NCBI RefSeq assembly: GCF_900113925.1
Contig: NZ_FORD01000015.1
Span: 1 to 64,000, forward strand
Length of the DNA stretch: 64,000 nucleotides
Direction of reading: 5' to 3'
Origin: Nitrosomonas sp. Nm34
GTDB lineage: Bacteria; Pseudomonadota; Gammaproteobacteria; Burkholderiales; Nitrosomonadaceae
A model generated the notes under the pieces. That model saw only the letters and a program-made list of their open reading frames with translations, ran no database searches and was not told the DNA's origin. Below are positions 25,737 to 36,041 of this stretch, piece by piece (the stretch's first letter is position 1; every line of letters begins with the position of its first letter). A program made the position numbers and the translations under genes.

Positions 25737-26858
25737 ATGATTCTTATTCTGAAACCAGGCACTCTTCCCGAGAGCCATGAATATAAGCAGTTATTTGCAC
25801 ACTTGGCTAATCTTGCTGGCATCACCGTTCGCGTACATACGGAAGTCGGCATTGAGCAAACGTTAACTGAAGTCTATTTGATCGGTAATACGAAAGCATT
25901 ATCGGTTGAAGACATGCAGAGCCTGTCGTGTGTTGACCGAGTCGTACGTATCTCAGAGGAATATCGGGTTCTCGGTCGACATCAAAATGATGATCGCCCG
26001 ACTTATTTTGACTACAACGGTGTACGTTTTGGTCAAGATACATTAAATATCTTTGCTGGGTTATGCGCTGTCGATACGCTAGAGCATGTGGAATTAATGC
26101 TAAAAGCATTGCGTGATCATGGTCAGGTTTGTACACGCATGGGCGCCTATAAGCCTCGCACGAGCCCATATTCATTCCAAGGGCATGGTAAAGCCTGCTT
26201 GCCCTATGTATTCGATCTTGCTGGTAAGTATGAGATCAAAGTGATTGCGATGGAAGTAACTCACGAGTCCCATGTGGAAGAGATTCGGGAAGCGCTCTAC
26301 CAAACCGGCACTTCAACGGGTGTGATGCTGCAGATTGGCACGCGTAATACCCAGAATTTTGAGTTATTGAAGATCGTTGGCCGCCAGCAGGATTTCCCCG
26401 TACTCATTAAGCGTGGTTTTGGCATTACCCTGGATGAATCTCTTAATGCAGCAGAATATCTGGCCTCTGAAGGCAATCGAAAAGTAATTTTTGGCTTGCG
26501 TGGAATGAAAACCAATATGGCGGATCCTCATCGCAATTTTGTAGATTTTGCACATGTGCCTGTGGTCAAGCGTCTGACACGTATGCCGGTTTGTATTGAT
26601 CCTTCACACTCGATTGGTACTCGATCAAGCTCACCGGATGGCATCCCTGATATCATGCATGCCACTGCCCAGGGAATTATCGCAGGTGCCAATATGGTGC
26701 TGGTTGATTTTCATCCTGTACCTAGTAAGGCGCTGGTTGATGGCCCTCAAGCATTATTACTCAAAGAATTACCCCTCTTTCTAGAAGATGTTCGTATCGC
26801 GCGCGAGGCTTATGAAAAGCGGGCAGATCTAGCCAAGCGATATCAGGAAGCCAGCTAG
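25737..26858 (+). CDS. DAHP synthase (type I-beta) with altered active site
   Basis: The 373-residue protein has the layout of the Thermotoga-type DAHP synthases: an N-terminal ferredoxin-like regulatory domain (MILILKPG, then LSCVDRVVRI near 63-72) and a TIM barrel. KPRTSPYSFQG at 139-149 is intact. Some usual residues differ: AGPC is AGLC (107-110), the CERG block is GLRG (253-256), and the metal-ligand Glu of EVHP is Asp in VDFHP (323-327). DPSH (288-291) and DGPQ (335-338) are kept. The normal enzyme condenses PEP and erythrose 4-phosphate at the head of aromatic synthesis. It may do this with shifted properties or catalyse a related aldol reaction. It is monocistronic; the ribosome-binding site is weak. 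Confidence 0.8.
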   Translation: MILILKPGTLPESHEYKQLFAHLANLAGITVRVHTEVGIEQTLTEVYLIGNTKALSVEDMQSLSCVDRVVRISEEYRVLGRHQNDDRPTYFDYNGVRFGQDTLNIFAGLCAVDTLEHVELMLKALRDHGQVCTRMGAYKPRTSPYSFQGHGKACLPYVFDLAGKYEIKVIAMEVTHESHVEEIREALYQTGTSTGVMLQIGTRNTQNFELLKIVGRQQDFPVLIKRGFGITLDESLNAAEYLASEGNRKVIFGLRGMKTNMADPHRNFVDFAHVPVVKRLTRMPVCIDPSHSIGTRSSSPDGIPDIMHATAQGIIAGANMVLVDFHPVPSKALVDGPQALLLKELPLFLEDVRIAREAYEKRADLAKRYQEAS

Positions 26859-27066
26859 GGTGGTTGTGTGCATATCAATAACTCATTTGAACGCTCATAA
26901 TTAAGCGTGCATGTATTTATGACTGAAACGCGTACGCAATGATTGCCGAATTATTTTACATAAATATCTTATAATCTCACCCTAAAGTATGTCAGGCCAA
27001 ATTATTATAGATAGACGAAGGTATATTATCGGTGATACCAAGTATCGTCTTCATGGAGAATAACCA

Positions 27067-28050
27067 ATGATCAAAGTTTTGCTTGCAAACCCAAGAGGCT
27101 TTTGTGCGGGTGTCGATCGTGCCATCGAAATTGTTGAGCGGGCATTAGCCATGCATGGCGCCCCCATTTATGTGCGACATGAAGTAGTGCACAATCGTTT
27201 TGTCGTGGAGGATCTGGAAAAAAAGGGAGCTGTATTTGTTGAGAACCTGGAAGAGGTTCCGCAAGAAAGTATTCTGATTTTCAGCGCCCATGGTGTTTCG
27301 CATGCGGTGCGACGAGAAGCCGCAGCACGCAAACTCAAGATATTCGATGCAACCTGCCCACTGGTAACGAAAGTGCATGTCGAAGTCGCAAAAATGCGCA
27401 AAGAAGGAAAAGAGATCATCATGATTGGCCATCAGGGCCATCCTGAAGTTGAAGGAACGATGGGTCAAGTAGAAGGACATGATAGCGGTATGTATTTGGT
27501 AGAAACAGAAGAAGATGCTGCGAATTTACAAGTTAAGAATGAGCATAATCTGACTTATGTCACCCAAACGACCTTATCTGTCGATGATGCTGCACGCGTA
27601 ATCGATGCATTAAAACGGCGTTTTCCCAAAATCATAGGTCCAAAAAAGGACGATATCTGTTACGCCACACAAAACCGTCAGGATGCGGTTAAAAAGATGG
27701 TTAAACACTGCGATTTGGTCATAGTGGTGGGTTCTCCCAATAGCTCAAATTCCAATCGCTTATGTGAAGTAGCCCGTAATGCCAATGTTGAAGCTTATAT
27801 GGTTGACCGTGCTGAACAATTACGGGAACAGTGGTTAACTGGAAAAAGTTGCATTGGGATCACTGCCGGTGCCTCAGCGCCAGAAATATTAGTACAGCAG
27901 GTTTTAGACAGACTTAAGCAGATTGGCGCTGCACAAACCGGGCACGATGTCGTCATTGAGGAATTAAGTGGAGTTGTTGAGTCTGTCGTATTTCCCCTTC
28001 CTAAAGCAGAAGCGATTTCCATGGATAAATATGTGCGCGAAGCAAACTAA
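27067..28050 (+). CDS. ispH: 4-hydroxy-3-methylbut-2-enyl diphosphate reductase
   Basis: The 327-residue iron-sulfur enzyme makes isopentenyl and dimethylallyl diphosphate in the last step of the MEP pathway. The three cluster Cys lie in [24 protein letters not shown] and [15 protein letters not shown]. Substrate-binding His and Ser/Asn blocks are in [21 protein letters not shown] and [16 protein letters not shown] lies 8 nt before the ATG, and TATAAT at about 26971 may be its -10 element. Its stop codon overlaps that of thiO (convergent). Confidence 0.97.
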   Translation: MIKVLLANPRGFCAGVDRAIEIVERALAMHGAPIYVRHEVVHNRFVVEDLEKKGAVFVENLEEVPQESILIFSAHGVSHAVRREAAARKLKIFDATCPLVTKVHVEVAKMRKEGKEIIMIGHQGHPEVEGTMGQVEGHDSGMYLVETEEDAANLQVKNEHNLTYVTQTTLSVDDAARVIDALKRRFPKIIGPKKDDICYATQNRQDAVKKMVKHCDLVIVVGSPNSSNSNRLCEVARNANVEAYMVDRAEQLREQWLTGKSCIGITAGASAPEILVQQVLDRLKQIGAAQTGHDVVIEELSGVVESVVFPLPKAEAISMDKYVREAN

Positions 28051-29159
28051 TCGACTCCCCATCCTTTCTGATAAGGACTGATATCAAAAGGTTGTGCTCT
28101 GCCCATAATTTCATTTAATAACATTTTGGCGCTACCTGGCGCCATGGTTACTCCATAGCGAAACTGCCCGCTATTGATGAATAGATTATTCAATAATGGA
28201 TGACGTCCGATTGCGGGAATATTATGCGGCGACCCTGGTCTGAGACCCGCCCAATGCTTTGTCAGGGGTCTCCCCTTTAACTGGGGCAACAATTTTTGTG
28301 CGCGTCCAGATAAATGCTCGTGTGCGGCCAGTGTCGTTTGCTTGTTAAAGCCAACATCTTCCAGGGTGCTACCGACCAGTAAATGTCCATCGCGTCGCGG
28401 AATCAAATACACATCTCCCTGCAGCAAAATCGACCTGAGCGGTGGTTCTTCAAACTTGTATAACAACATTTGCCCACGGATCGGCTTTATTTCGAGGCTG
28501 AGCGCATGCTTCCCTAACACTTGTTTGCTCCATGCCCCTGCAGTGATGACAAAGTCAGCAGCACAATATTTGCCACAAGAGGTCCTAAGCGAGTGGACCC
28601 GATGATGCTGCGCTATGATTTCTTGTACTTCACAATGCTCAATGATGCGTCCACCGAGTTGTCCTACTTGGTAATATAACGCTCTTAATAAGCGAGGGTT
28701 ACGCACTTGCGCGATATGGGGCAGAAACAGTGAATGCTCCATGGTTAAATGAAGAGGGTCGATTTGCTCGCTCAATGGAACAGATTGGGTGAGCGCATCC
28801 GCTTCCGCCTTTACCCGATGTGATCTCTCCCATCTTTGTGCAGCCTCGATATGATAGGGTGGCAGTACCAGCATCCCACTTACCACATATTCAGCATCAA
28901 TACCGGTTGATGCGTACAGCTCTGCTACCCATGCTGAAAACATGGCCGCACTATATTCCGTTAGCTGTGTCACGCTATCGGGATAGTCCCAGGGGCAGAG
29001 CGCCGACAAAATACCGCCCCCTGCCCAAGATGATTCCTGCCCGACCTGAGCACGCTCTAGGATAGTGACCGTTGCACCTTCTTTCAGCAACTGAACTGCA
29101 GTAGCAAGCCCCATCACGCCAGCACCAATAACAATAAAATCTGGAGTCACTTCATTCAT
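28047..29159 (-). CDS. thiO: Glycine oxidase ThiO
   Basis: The 370-residue FAD enzyme oxidises glycine to the imine used for thiazole synthesis in thiamin production. [18 protein letters not shown] is the dinucleotide-binding fold and [20 protein letters not shown] the FAD-contact segment typical of this family. [20 protein letters not shown] and [17 protein letters not shown] close the active site. No thiG or thiS lies nearby. A related D-amino acid oxidase role cannot be excluded. It is convergent with ispH, and the two stop codons share bases in CTAA. Confidence 0.88.
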   Translation of the reverse strand: MNEVTPDFIVIGAGVMGLATAVQLLKEGATVTILERAQVGQESSWAGGGILSALCPWDYPDSVTQLTEYSAAMFSAWVAELYASTGIDAEYVVSGMLVLPPYHIEAAQRWERSHRVKAEADALTQSVPLSEQIDPLHLTMEHSLFLPHIAQVRNPRLLRALYYQVGQLGGRIIEHCEVQEIIAQHHRVHSLRTSCGKYCAADFVITAGAWSKQVLGKHALSLEIKPIRGQMLLYKFEEPPLRSILLQGDVYLIPRRDGHLLVGSTLEDVGFNKQTTLAAHEHLSGRAQKLLPQLKGRPLTKHWAGLRPGSPHNIPAIGRHPLLNNLFINSGQFRYGVTMAPGSAKMLLNEIMGRAQPFDISPYQKGWGVD

Positions 29160-29187
29160 ATCTTACTCGTGGCATCGCATGCAATCT

Positions 29188-29301
29188 ATTCCATTTTTAA
29201 ATCTAATTCCAAATCAAAACTGACGAGAAGGTAAGCCAGGAACAGTATCAATAATACGGCAAAGAGAGTTGACAAAACCAATTTTGATTTAGAAATCGAA
29301 T
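29188..29301 (+). repeat. ~100-bp palindromic intergenic repeat, copy 6 (partly doubled end)
   Basis: The left arm starts twice: ATTCCATTTTTAAATC is followed at once by AATTCCAAATCAAAACTGAC. The core is degraded and the right arm ends TTAGAAATCGAAT. It lies between thiO and the pilus operon. Confidence 0.8.
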
Positions 29302-29450
29302 AGCCCATGCTTATCTATACTAGACACGGCTCGTCTCGGACTGACCGCTAAAATTACTCTCACACGCTTAATGGCCCATCAATGCAGGCTAAAGTTGATT
29401 AAAAATCATCCGTTACTTCTAGAGGAGAAAATAGGGAATAAAAATTTTAT

Positions 29451-29969
29451 ATGCCTGTTAATAGCGGTTTTACAATGTTAGAGCTTATGATTGCGCTGAG
29501 CATTGGCGCTATTTTAGCTACCATTGCAGTGCCGAGTTACCAATCGATGATGGTGCAATCACGCCTTGCTACACAGACGAATGAGTTTCTCACAGCACTT
29601 CATTTCAGCCGTTCTGAAGCAGTGAAACGCGGTATGCGAATAACCATGTGTAAAAGCAGCAGTGGCACAACCTGTACAGCTGGTAGTAACTGGCAAGATG
29701 GCTGGATAGTATACAGCGATAGCGGGACAGCAGGGACAATGGATGGCAACGATCAAATTTTAAGAGTTTTTCCTGCATTGAAAGGTAGCACAATGGATGG
29801 TGGCACAAAGTTTGCGGACTGGATTGCTTACTTACCTAATGGAAGTAGTCGAGGTGCGGGTGGCTTAGTAGGCACAGGCACTTTCACACTATGCAATAGC
29901 ACAAAAGGACGCAAGATTACTATAAACGGTACAGGTCGACCCTATACTGAGACGATGTCATCATGTTAA
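29451..29969 (+). CDS. fimT: Minor type IV pseudopilin, FimT/GspH type
   Basis: The 172-residue product begins MPVNSGFTMLELMIALSIGA, a type III prepilin signal processed after Gly6 by the prepilin peptidase PilD. The hydrophobic helix then anchors it in the inner membrane and the pilus tip complex. The body has the GspH-like pattern with Cys residues in TMCKSSSGTTC. It is first in the minor-pilin cluster and overlaps pilV by 7 bp. GAGGAGA precedes the gene. FimT proteins can bind DNA in natural transformation, but that is not shown here. Confidence 0.88.
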   Translation: MPVNSGFTMLELMIALSIGAILATIAVPSYQSMMVQSRLATQTNEFLTALHFSRSEAVKRGMRITMCKSSSGTTCTAGSNWQDGWIVYSDSGTAGTMDGNDQILRVFPALKGSTMDGGTKFADWIAYLPNGSSRGAGGLVGTGTFTLCNSTKGRKITINGTGRPYTETMSSC

Positions 29970-30403
29970 TCCTCAAAAGAAATTTTCAATTGCCACATCA
30001 GAAGGGTGTCACCATGATTGAAGTGTTAGTGGCAATCATTGTGCTATCCATTGGTTTGCTTGGCTTGGCAGGTCTGCAATCTGCCGGGCTTACTTATAAC
30101 CAGAGTGCAAGTTTCCGCTCTACTGCCACGATGATGACTTACAGTATTCTCGACAGCATGCGCGCTAACCGTACTGGAGCAATGAACGGTAGTTATAACA
30201 TTGCCATAGGTGCCTCCAACCCTTCCGGTAGCACCATCCCAGAGCAGGATCTGAACAATTGGTTAAATGAATTGGCTTTGCGCTTACCGGCTGGCGCAGG
30301 AGCCATCAATGTGGCCGGTAACGTGGTTACCGTCATCGTCCAATGGGATGACAGCCGTGGTACTTTAGCTGCTCAGCAATTTATTCTGACTACCCAGCTA
30401 TAG
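29963..30403 (+). CDS. pilV: Minor pilin PilV
   Basis: The 146-residue product has the prepilin motif KGVTMIEVLVAIIVLSIGLL, cleaved after the Gly. The following VLSIGLLGLAGLQ run is characteristic of PilV. The short leader (MLILKRNFQLPHQKG) fits. PilV is a minor component that primes assembly of the type IV pilus together with PilW, PilX and FimT/FimU. It overlaps fimT by 7 bp and stands 1 bp from pilW, indicating translational coupling. Confidence 0.9.
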   Translation: MLILKRNFQLPHQKGVTMIEVLVAIIVLSIGLLGLAGLQSAGLTYNQSASFRSTATMMTYSILDSMRANRTGAMNGSYNIAIGASNPSGSTIPEQDLNNWLNELALRLPAGAGAINVAGNVVTVIVQWDDSRGTLAAQQFILTTQL

Positions 30404-30404
30404 C

Positions 30405-31427
30405 ATGAAGAGAATAGCTATAACACAGCATGGCTTCACGTTGATTGAGGTAATGGTTGCCATGACCATCGGGCTTTTGCTGATGGGTGGCGTCATCACT
30501 ATTCTAACCTCCAGTCATCAGACCTATCGAGTCAACGATGCTCTGGCCAGAATACAGGAAAATGCGCGCTATGCCTTCCACATACTTTCAAAAGATATCC
30601 GTATGGCTGGCTATTCGGGTTGCGCAGGGAATGGTGTACCGACAGTGAATACCCTGAATAACTCGGCAGATTTTTTATGGCGAATCGGGCAAGCTGTGGA
30701 AGGGTTCGAGGCAACCAGTACAACGGAATGGACTCCTATCCTGCCTCTTTCAGGGACTATTCCCAGTCCGCTAGGAGGACGCGATATTATCGTAGTGCGC
30801 GGAGTCGAGGGCAATGGTACCAAGGTCATCCAACACCCCGGCGGCAATCCTCCTGGCTCTGCCGACCTTAAAATAATGGCAGGAAGCGGCGTTAAAGAAG
30901 GTGATATTGTGTTAGTCACCGATTGCCTGGCGGCCGCCATTTTTCAAATTACCCATATCAATACTTCGTCCAATCAGGACAATATTGTTCATAACACGGG
31001 CAATACCGGTACACCGGGAAATTATACACAACGATTAGGTAAGGAATTTACTGGCGGCGAACTCATCAAGATCTCTACCCGCTCCTATTTTATTCGCACG
31101 GCTGATAATATATGGCCGGCACTCTATCGCAAGGTTGGAGCAAGTGATGCCGAAGAACTGGTAAGAGGCATAGAAAACATGCAGATAGAATATGGCGAAG
31201 ATCTCGATGAAAACTGGACAGTGGATAGCTATCGCACTGCCGATGCGGTGACCAATTGGGGTAAAATCGTCAGCGTCCGAATTAGTTTATTGATGCAATC
31301 GATAGAAGATAACATCACCAGCCAACCCCAACCCTACACTTTTAACGGCACCACAACGACCCCCACAGATCGGCGGCTACGCCAGGCTTTTTCCAGCGTG
31401 ATAACATTGCGCAACCGGGTATCTTAA
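30405..31427 (+). CDS. pilW: Minor pilin PilW
   Basis: The 340-residue product begins MKRIAITQHGFTLIEVMVAM, a prepilin signal cleaved after Gly10. The long C-terminal region (RIQENARYAFHILSKDIRMAGYSGC) is the PilW hallmark near residues 45-70. It is among the larger minor pilins and bridges the PilV/PilX part of the tip complex in characterised species. The gene lies 1 bp after pilV and 25 bp before pilX. Confidence 0.92.
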   Translation: MKRIAITQHGFTLIEVMVAMTIGLLLMGGVITILTSSHQTYRVNDALARIQENARYAFHILSKDIRMAGYSGCAGNGVPTVNTLNNSADFLWRIGQAVEGFEATSTTEWTPILPLSGTIPSPLGGRDIIVVRGVEGNGTKVIQHPGGNPPGSADLKIMAGSGVKEGDIVLVTDCLAAAIFQITHINTSSNQDNIVHNTGNTGTPGNYTQRLGKEFTGGELIKISTRSYFIRTADNIWPALYRKVGASDAEELVRGIENMQIEYGEDLDENWTVDSYRTADAVTNWGKIVSVRISLLMQSIEDNITSQPQPYTFNGTTTTPTDRRLRQAFSSVITLRNRVS

Positions 31428-31452
31428 TAAGTTCCATTAAAAATGATGAGAC

Positions 31453-31974
31453 ATGATTTATCAGGAAGCTAAGCTTGGATCAAGACAACAGGGGGTCGTT
31501 CTCGCGACCGGATTAATCTTTCTCGTCATGATGACGCTGCTGGGGGTAACAGCTATGCAAACTACTCTATTAGAAGAAAAAATGGCAGGTAATTTGCGCG
31601 ACGAGATACTGGCTTTCCAAGCGGCTGAAGCAGCGCTCAGAGAGGGAGAAATGTTTCTGCAGCAGATTACCTTACCCGAATTTGACGGTTCAAATGGGCT
31701 GTATGATTATGCTCAGGTTGAAACTCAAGCACCAGACCCTATGACCTGGTCTGGATGGGCTACCTCTGGCAGAACAATGGCTACCACAATGTCAGGTGTA
31801 GCAAGCCAACCACGCTATATCATTGAACAGCTCATCACTGTTCCTGCAGAAAAAGGGGGCAGCGTGCAGCAATCAGCCACAACGATGACATCCAATATGT
31901 ACAGGGTCACTGCCAGAGGGGTAGGCGGCACTGAGTCAGCAGTAGTGATATTACAAAGCGATTACCGAAGATGA
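31453..31974 (+). CDS. pilX: Minor pilin-like protein PilX
   Basis: The 173-residue product has the PilX pattern: RQQGVVLATGLIFLVMMTLL as membrane anchor after a short leader, then EEKMAGNLRDEILAFQAAEA near residues 38-57, a helix with the conserved AFQAAEAAL block. The Glu5 of classical prepilins is not obvious, as usual for PilX. It works with the adhesin-like PilY1 encoded next, 12 bp downstream. Confidence 0.9.
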   Translation: MIYQEAKLGSRQQGVVLATGLIFLVMMTLLGVTAMQTTLLEEKMAGNLRDEILAFQAAEAALREGEMFLQQITLPEFDGSNGLYDYAQVETQAPDPMTWSGWATSGRTMATTMSGVASQPRYIIEQLITVPAEKGGSVQQSATTMTSNMYRVTARGVGGTESAVVILQSDYRR

Positions 31975-31986
31975 AGGGAGATAACA

Positions 31987-34900
31987 TTGAAAAAACCGGG
32001 TATGGCCAGGATATGGATAATCGCTGCTCTCATCACTAGCATTCCCACTCACACGCAAGCAACGCTTGCCCTATCAGATGTTCCTCTCTATCTGACTACC
32101 GCCGTTGATCCTAATGTGATGTTCACTCTGGATGACTCAGGTTCCATGCAGTTTGAAATCTTGCCGGAGGATTGGATTTTTCATGAGGTTTACTACGTGT
32201 TTCCTCGGGCGAACAATGTTTATGGTGGGGGCGACTACGAAAACCGGGTCATCGATTTCGACCCGGATAACCCTTACACCGCAGCTTTACGTTCCAGCTA
32301 CGTTAACAACATTTATTACAACCCTACTGTAAGATACCAGCCCTGGAGCAATGCGGATGGCTCTCTGATGAACAATGCTTCACCTACCTGTGCATCTCAT
32401 AACCCCATGAATGCAAGTGCTGGCTGCCGGAATCTTACTGTCGATACCACCCAAAAAGCTTTTTGGTTAAATCACGATGGTGGTTTATCGAATGCTGAAT
32501 CAAGAACATTCTATCCTGCTGTTTATTTCACTTACCACGGCGGTGAGATTTTGTCCATAAGCAGTTATTCCAGGATTGAGATTAAACCCACGATCTCTTC
32601 CTATATTGGCGGAGCAGATCGGACTGATTGTGCTGCAGTCCCTGTTTGCACTTATAATGAAGAAATTCAGAATTTTGCCAACTGGTACACTTATTATCGT
32701 TCACGTATCTTGTTATCCCGTGCCGGCGTAGGTAGGGCGTTTGCTGCTCCAGGAAGTAGCGTACGAGTCGGATTTGGCGCCATTAACCAGGGAAATACTA
32801 ACATCGATGGTGTTGCAACCGCTACCATTATCAGTGGGGTGAGGCAATTTAGCGGGACAAATAGAACAGTTTTTTTTGATAAGCTTTATAATCATCCTAT
32901 CCCGGCAGCAGGCACCCCCCTTCGCATGGCAATAGACAACGTAGGTCGCTATTTTATGCGTACCGATGATCAAGGTCCTTGGGGCCAAACGCCGGGTTCA
33001 ACGGGGGGTACTCAATATGCATGTCGACAAAACTATCATATACTGGTGACAGATGGTTATTGGAGTGATGCTTACTCTGGAGTAGGAAATTCAGATAATA
33101 CAGCGGGGAATACCATTAGCAACCACCTCCCTTATGCCATTCCTGCTGCTTATAAATATACGCCCACACTTCCTTATTCTGACAACTACAGCAATACACT
33201 TGCCGATGTAGCAATGCAATATTGGAAGAGTGATTTGCGCACCGATCTTGACAACAAAGTACCCACAAATCCGGAAAATCCCGCTTTCTGGCAACATATG
33301 GTGAATTTCACGGTGGGTCTAGGTGTGCAGGGCACACTATCCTCATTACCGGCTGGATCAGAATCATGGCCAGATCCAACGTCCAGTAATGCTGCCAAAA
33401 TTGATGATTTATGGCATGCCGCCGTGAACAGCAGAGGTAAGTTCTTCAGTGTACAAGACTCGACCACTATTGCCAGCAATTTGAGCAACCTCTTCAGCAC
33501 TATTACCTCAAGGGTAAGCTCCTCAGCGTCGATGACCTCGAATACCAGCAGAATGAGTACCGGCACTCATATTTATCAGGCAAAGTTTAATAGCAATGAC
33601 TGGAGTGGGCAGTTGTTTGCATACCAATTGAGCTCGGATGGATCGTTGGGTACGATGCTATGGGAAGCCTCCTCCGTGCTGCCATCACATGACAGTCGTG
33701 CCATTTTTACCCATAATGGAACGAGCGGACTTGCGTTTACTTCCGCAAATTTTTCAATTTTATCGAGCGCACAAAAAACTGCCCTCAACACCAATATGGG
33801 AGGTATTAACGATGGGCTGGGTACCAATAGAATTTCCTGGCTGCGAGGTGACAAAACCACTGAATTGTCACAAGGCGGTAAATTTCGTAATCGCAACAAT
33901 GGCTTGCTGGGTGACATTGTCAATTCAGATCTTTTATTCGTCCAGGCGCTAGATTTTGGCTATGATGCACTACCTAGCGGGACAGCAGGACAAAACTCTT
34001 ATTCTAGTTATGCTCAATCCAATGCGAGCAGAACACCGGTTATTTATACCGGAGCAAACGATGGTATGCTTCATGCTTTTAATGCTGAAACAGGTATTGA
34101 ACTATTCGGTTATATCCCTGGTGCTGCTTATCCAAAACTAAGCTGGCTGACTTCACCCGATTACACGCATCGTTATTTTGTAGATGGGAATGCTTATGCC
34201 GGTGATGCCTATATCGGTGCGACTCCCAGCTGGAGAACTATTTTGCTGGGTTCGTTGGGCAGTGGCGGGAAAGGTATTTTTGCGCTTGATATCACCGATC
34301 CAACTAATTTTTCTGCCTCAAGTGTCCTGTGGGAATTTTCTGATGCTGACTTGGGTTTTGTACCGGGTCAGGCAAAAATTGCGCTATTGAACAACAATGT
34401 CTGGACTGCCATTGTCAGCAACGGGTACAACAGTAGCAATGATCGTGCCTACCTTTACCTCATTGATCTGCAAACAGGTACGCTGATAAAGAAAATCGCA
34501 ACCAATAGCAGTACCAGCAATGGCCTTTCCAGCCCGGCCTTGGTCGATACGAATGGCGACAGAATCATCGATATCGTTTATGCAGGCGATCTGCAAGGCA
34601 ATATCTGGAAATTTGATTTATCACACAGCAATCCAAATCAATGGGATGTTGCTTACAAGGCAGACCCACTCTTTACAGCCAGGAATGCCAGCAATCAGAT
34701 ACAGCCCATTACTTCCCCCCTGGAAATCGGGCTTCATCCAAGTGGTGGGTATCTCGTTTATTTTGGCACGGGTCAGTATATTACATCAGGGGATAATGCC
34801 GACACTCACATACAATCTCTTTATGCCATCAGGGATAATGGCAGCAGAACATCGGCGTTGGGCCGAAGCACGCTTCAACAGCAGACAATTCTGACTGAAA

Positions 34901-35364
34901 CAGTGCTGCCTCCTTTTGAACGAACGGTATCAAACAATCCAGTAAACTGGTCGATTAAACAAGGATGGTATCTCGATCTTCTGCCACCGGCAGGCGGGCA
35001 TCCCCAAGGGGAACGCTCCGTCGTTATGCCCCAGCTCAGTTTTGGACGGATTGTCTTTACTACGCTCGTTCCTTCCACTGATCCCTGTGTTTCTGGCGGC
35101 CAAAACTGGCTAATGCTGTTAAACTCGGAAACAGGGGGAATGCTGACAACCTTGCAATTTGATACTGATAATAATGGCATGCTCAATAATGAAGATCGGC
35201 TAATCGCGGCTATTGGCTCCGACGGAGTACGCAGCGAATCAGTCACTATCAGTGCAGGTAATCTCACCCACCTGATTGCTGGTTCAACCTCTGGTTTAAT
35301 TGAAGCCAATACGATTAAAGGAAGCTCACTTAATCCACGCCGCTCCTGGAGGCAAATACAATAA
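31987..35364 (+). CDS. pilY1: Pilus tip adhesin/biogenesis factor PilY1
   Basis: The 1125-residue exported protein caps the type IV pilus. TTG at 31987, behind AAGGGAG with a 6-nt gap, gives a signal peptide (IWIIAALITSIPTHTQA). Near residues 45-55, FTLDDSGSMQF is a MIDAS-like metal site of a von Willebrand A-like domain. The C-terminal half is a beta-propeller with repeated strands such as VIYTGANDGMLHAFNAETG and IVYAGDLQGNIWKFDL; VDTNGDRIID next to the latter resembles the PilY1 calcium loop. A second DTDNNGMLNNED loop is present near the end. It may bind host or surface ligands and regulate pilus retraction. The palindromic repeat copy 7 separates it from pilE. Confidence 0.93.
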   Translation: MKKPGMARIWIIAALITSIPTHTQATLALSDVPLYLTTAVDPNVMFTLDDSGSMQFEILPEDWIFHEVYYVFPRANNVYGGGDYENRVIDFDPDNPYTAALRSSYVNNIYYNPTVRYQPWSNADGSLMNNASPTCASHNPMNASAGCRNLTVDTTQKAFWLNHDGGLSNAESRTFYPAVYFTYHGGEILSISSYSRIEIKPTISSYIGGADRTDCAAVPVCTYNEEIQNFANWYTYYRSRILLSRAGVGRAFAAPGSSVRVGFGAINQGNTNIDGVATATIISGVRQFSGTNRTVFFDKLYNHPIPAAGTPLRMAIDNVGRYFMRTDDQGPWGQTPGSTGGTQYACRQNYHILVTDGYWSDAYSGVGNSDNTAGNTISNHLPYAIPAAYKYTPTLPYSDNYSNTLADVAMQYWKSDLRTDLDNKVPTNPENPAFWQHMVNFTVGLGVQGTLSSLPAGSESWPDPTSSNAAKIDDLWHAAVNSRGKFFSVQDSTTIASNLSNLFSTITSRVSSSASMTSNTSRMSTGTHIYQAKFNSNDWSGQLFAYQLSSDGSLGTMLWEASSVLPSHDSRAIFTHNGTSGLAFTSANFSILSSAQKTALNTNMGGINDGLGTNRISWLRGDKTTELSQGGKFRNRNNGLLGDIVNSDLLFVQALDFGYDALPSGTAGQNSYSSYAQSNASRTPVIYTGANDGMLHAFNAETGIELFGYIPGAAYPKLSWLTSPDYTHRYFVDGNAYAGDAYIGATPSWRTILLGSLGSGGKGIFALDITDPTNFSASSVLWEFSDADLGFVPGQAKIALLNNNVWTAIVSNGYNSSNDRAYLYLIDLQTGTLIKKIATNSSTSNGLSSPALVDTNGDRIIDIVYAGDLQGNIWKFDLSHSNPNQWDVAYKADPLFTARNASNQIQPITSPLEIGLHPSGGYLVYFGTGQYITSGDNADTHIQSLYAIRDNGSRTSALGRSTLQQQTILTETVLPPFERTVSNNPVNWSIKQGWYLDLLPPAGGHPQGERSVVMPQLSFGRIVFTTLVPSTDPCVSGGQNWLMLLNSETGGMLTTLQFDTDNNGMLNNEDRLIAAIGSDGVRSESVTISAGNLTHLIAGSTSGLIEANTIKGSSLNPRRSWRQIQ

Positions 35365-35428
35365 CAATAGAAGAATTTAAACAATTAAAGAGGCACTCCT
35401 GTTTATTCTTAGAATCTAATATTATTTA

Positions 35429-35530
35429 ATTCCATTTCCAAATCAAAACTGACGCGAAGGCAAGCCGCAGAAGTATCAATCATACGGCAAGGTGAAGCCG
35501 ATCAAGTCAGTTTTGATTTAGAAACGGAAT
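35429..35530 (+). repeat. ~100-bp palindromic intergenic repeat, copy 7
   Basis: Arms ATTCCATTTCCAAATCAAAA and TTTTGATTTAGAAACGGAAT are well kept. It sits between pilY1 and pilE on the sense strand, so any read-through message contains its hairpin. Confidence 0.9.
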
Positions 35531-35552
35531 AACATCTGAGTAGGATACAGGA

Positions 35553-36014
35553 ATGGGACAAATGACTAATACAATCCAGCCGAGAAAAAGATTATTGGGT
35601 TTTACCCTGATCGAAATAATGATCGTTATAGCAGTGATTGGTATTCTGGCGGCAATTGCACTGCCATCCTATCAAGAGCATGTTCGTCGTACCAATCGTG
35701 CAGAAGCCAAAGGTATCCTGCTGGAGATGGCACAGTTACTGGAACGTAATTTTACTGAGGCGAATCGGTATGACCTGAAAAGCAACGCAACTAATTTTAA
35801 TTTACCCGTTACCCAGTCTCCCAAGACTGGTACCGCAAAATATACCATCCGCTTTTCACCAGATACCTTGACACAAAATAGCTATACACTGGAAGCCGTG
35901 CCAATAGGTTCGATGACCAATGATGCCTGTGCCACGCTGACATTAACGCATACGGGCATCAAAGGCGTCAGCGGTAACCCATCATTAACCGCATCAGATT
36001 GTTGGCAACGTTAA
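35553..36014 (+). CDS. pilE: Type IV pilin-like protein PilE
   Basis: The 153-residue product starts [16 protein letters not shown] and continues [20 protein letters not shown], a classical prepilin signal cleaved before Phe17 with Glu5 of the mature chain. [20 protein letters not shown] and the Cys pair near the end (NDACATL, ASDCWQR) match PilE of minor-pilin clusters. It closes the block 188 bp after pilY1, beyond a palindromic repeat. Whether it is the major subunit or a minor pilin cannot be told; the cluster position favours minor. Confidence 0.9.
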   Translation: MGQMTNTIQPRKRLLGFTLIEIMIVIAVIGILAAIALPSYQEHVRRTNRAEAKGILLEMAQLLERNFTEANRYDLKSNATNFNLPVTQSPKTGTAKYTIRFSPDTLTQNSYTLEAVPIGSMTNDACATLTLTHTGIKGVSGNPSLTASDCWQR

Positions 36015-36041
36015 TTGTGCTCAGCATCCTCTCTAAAAAAC

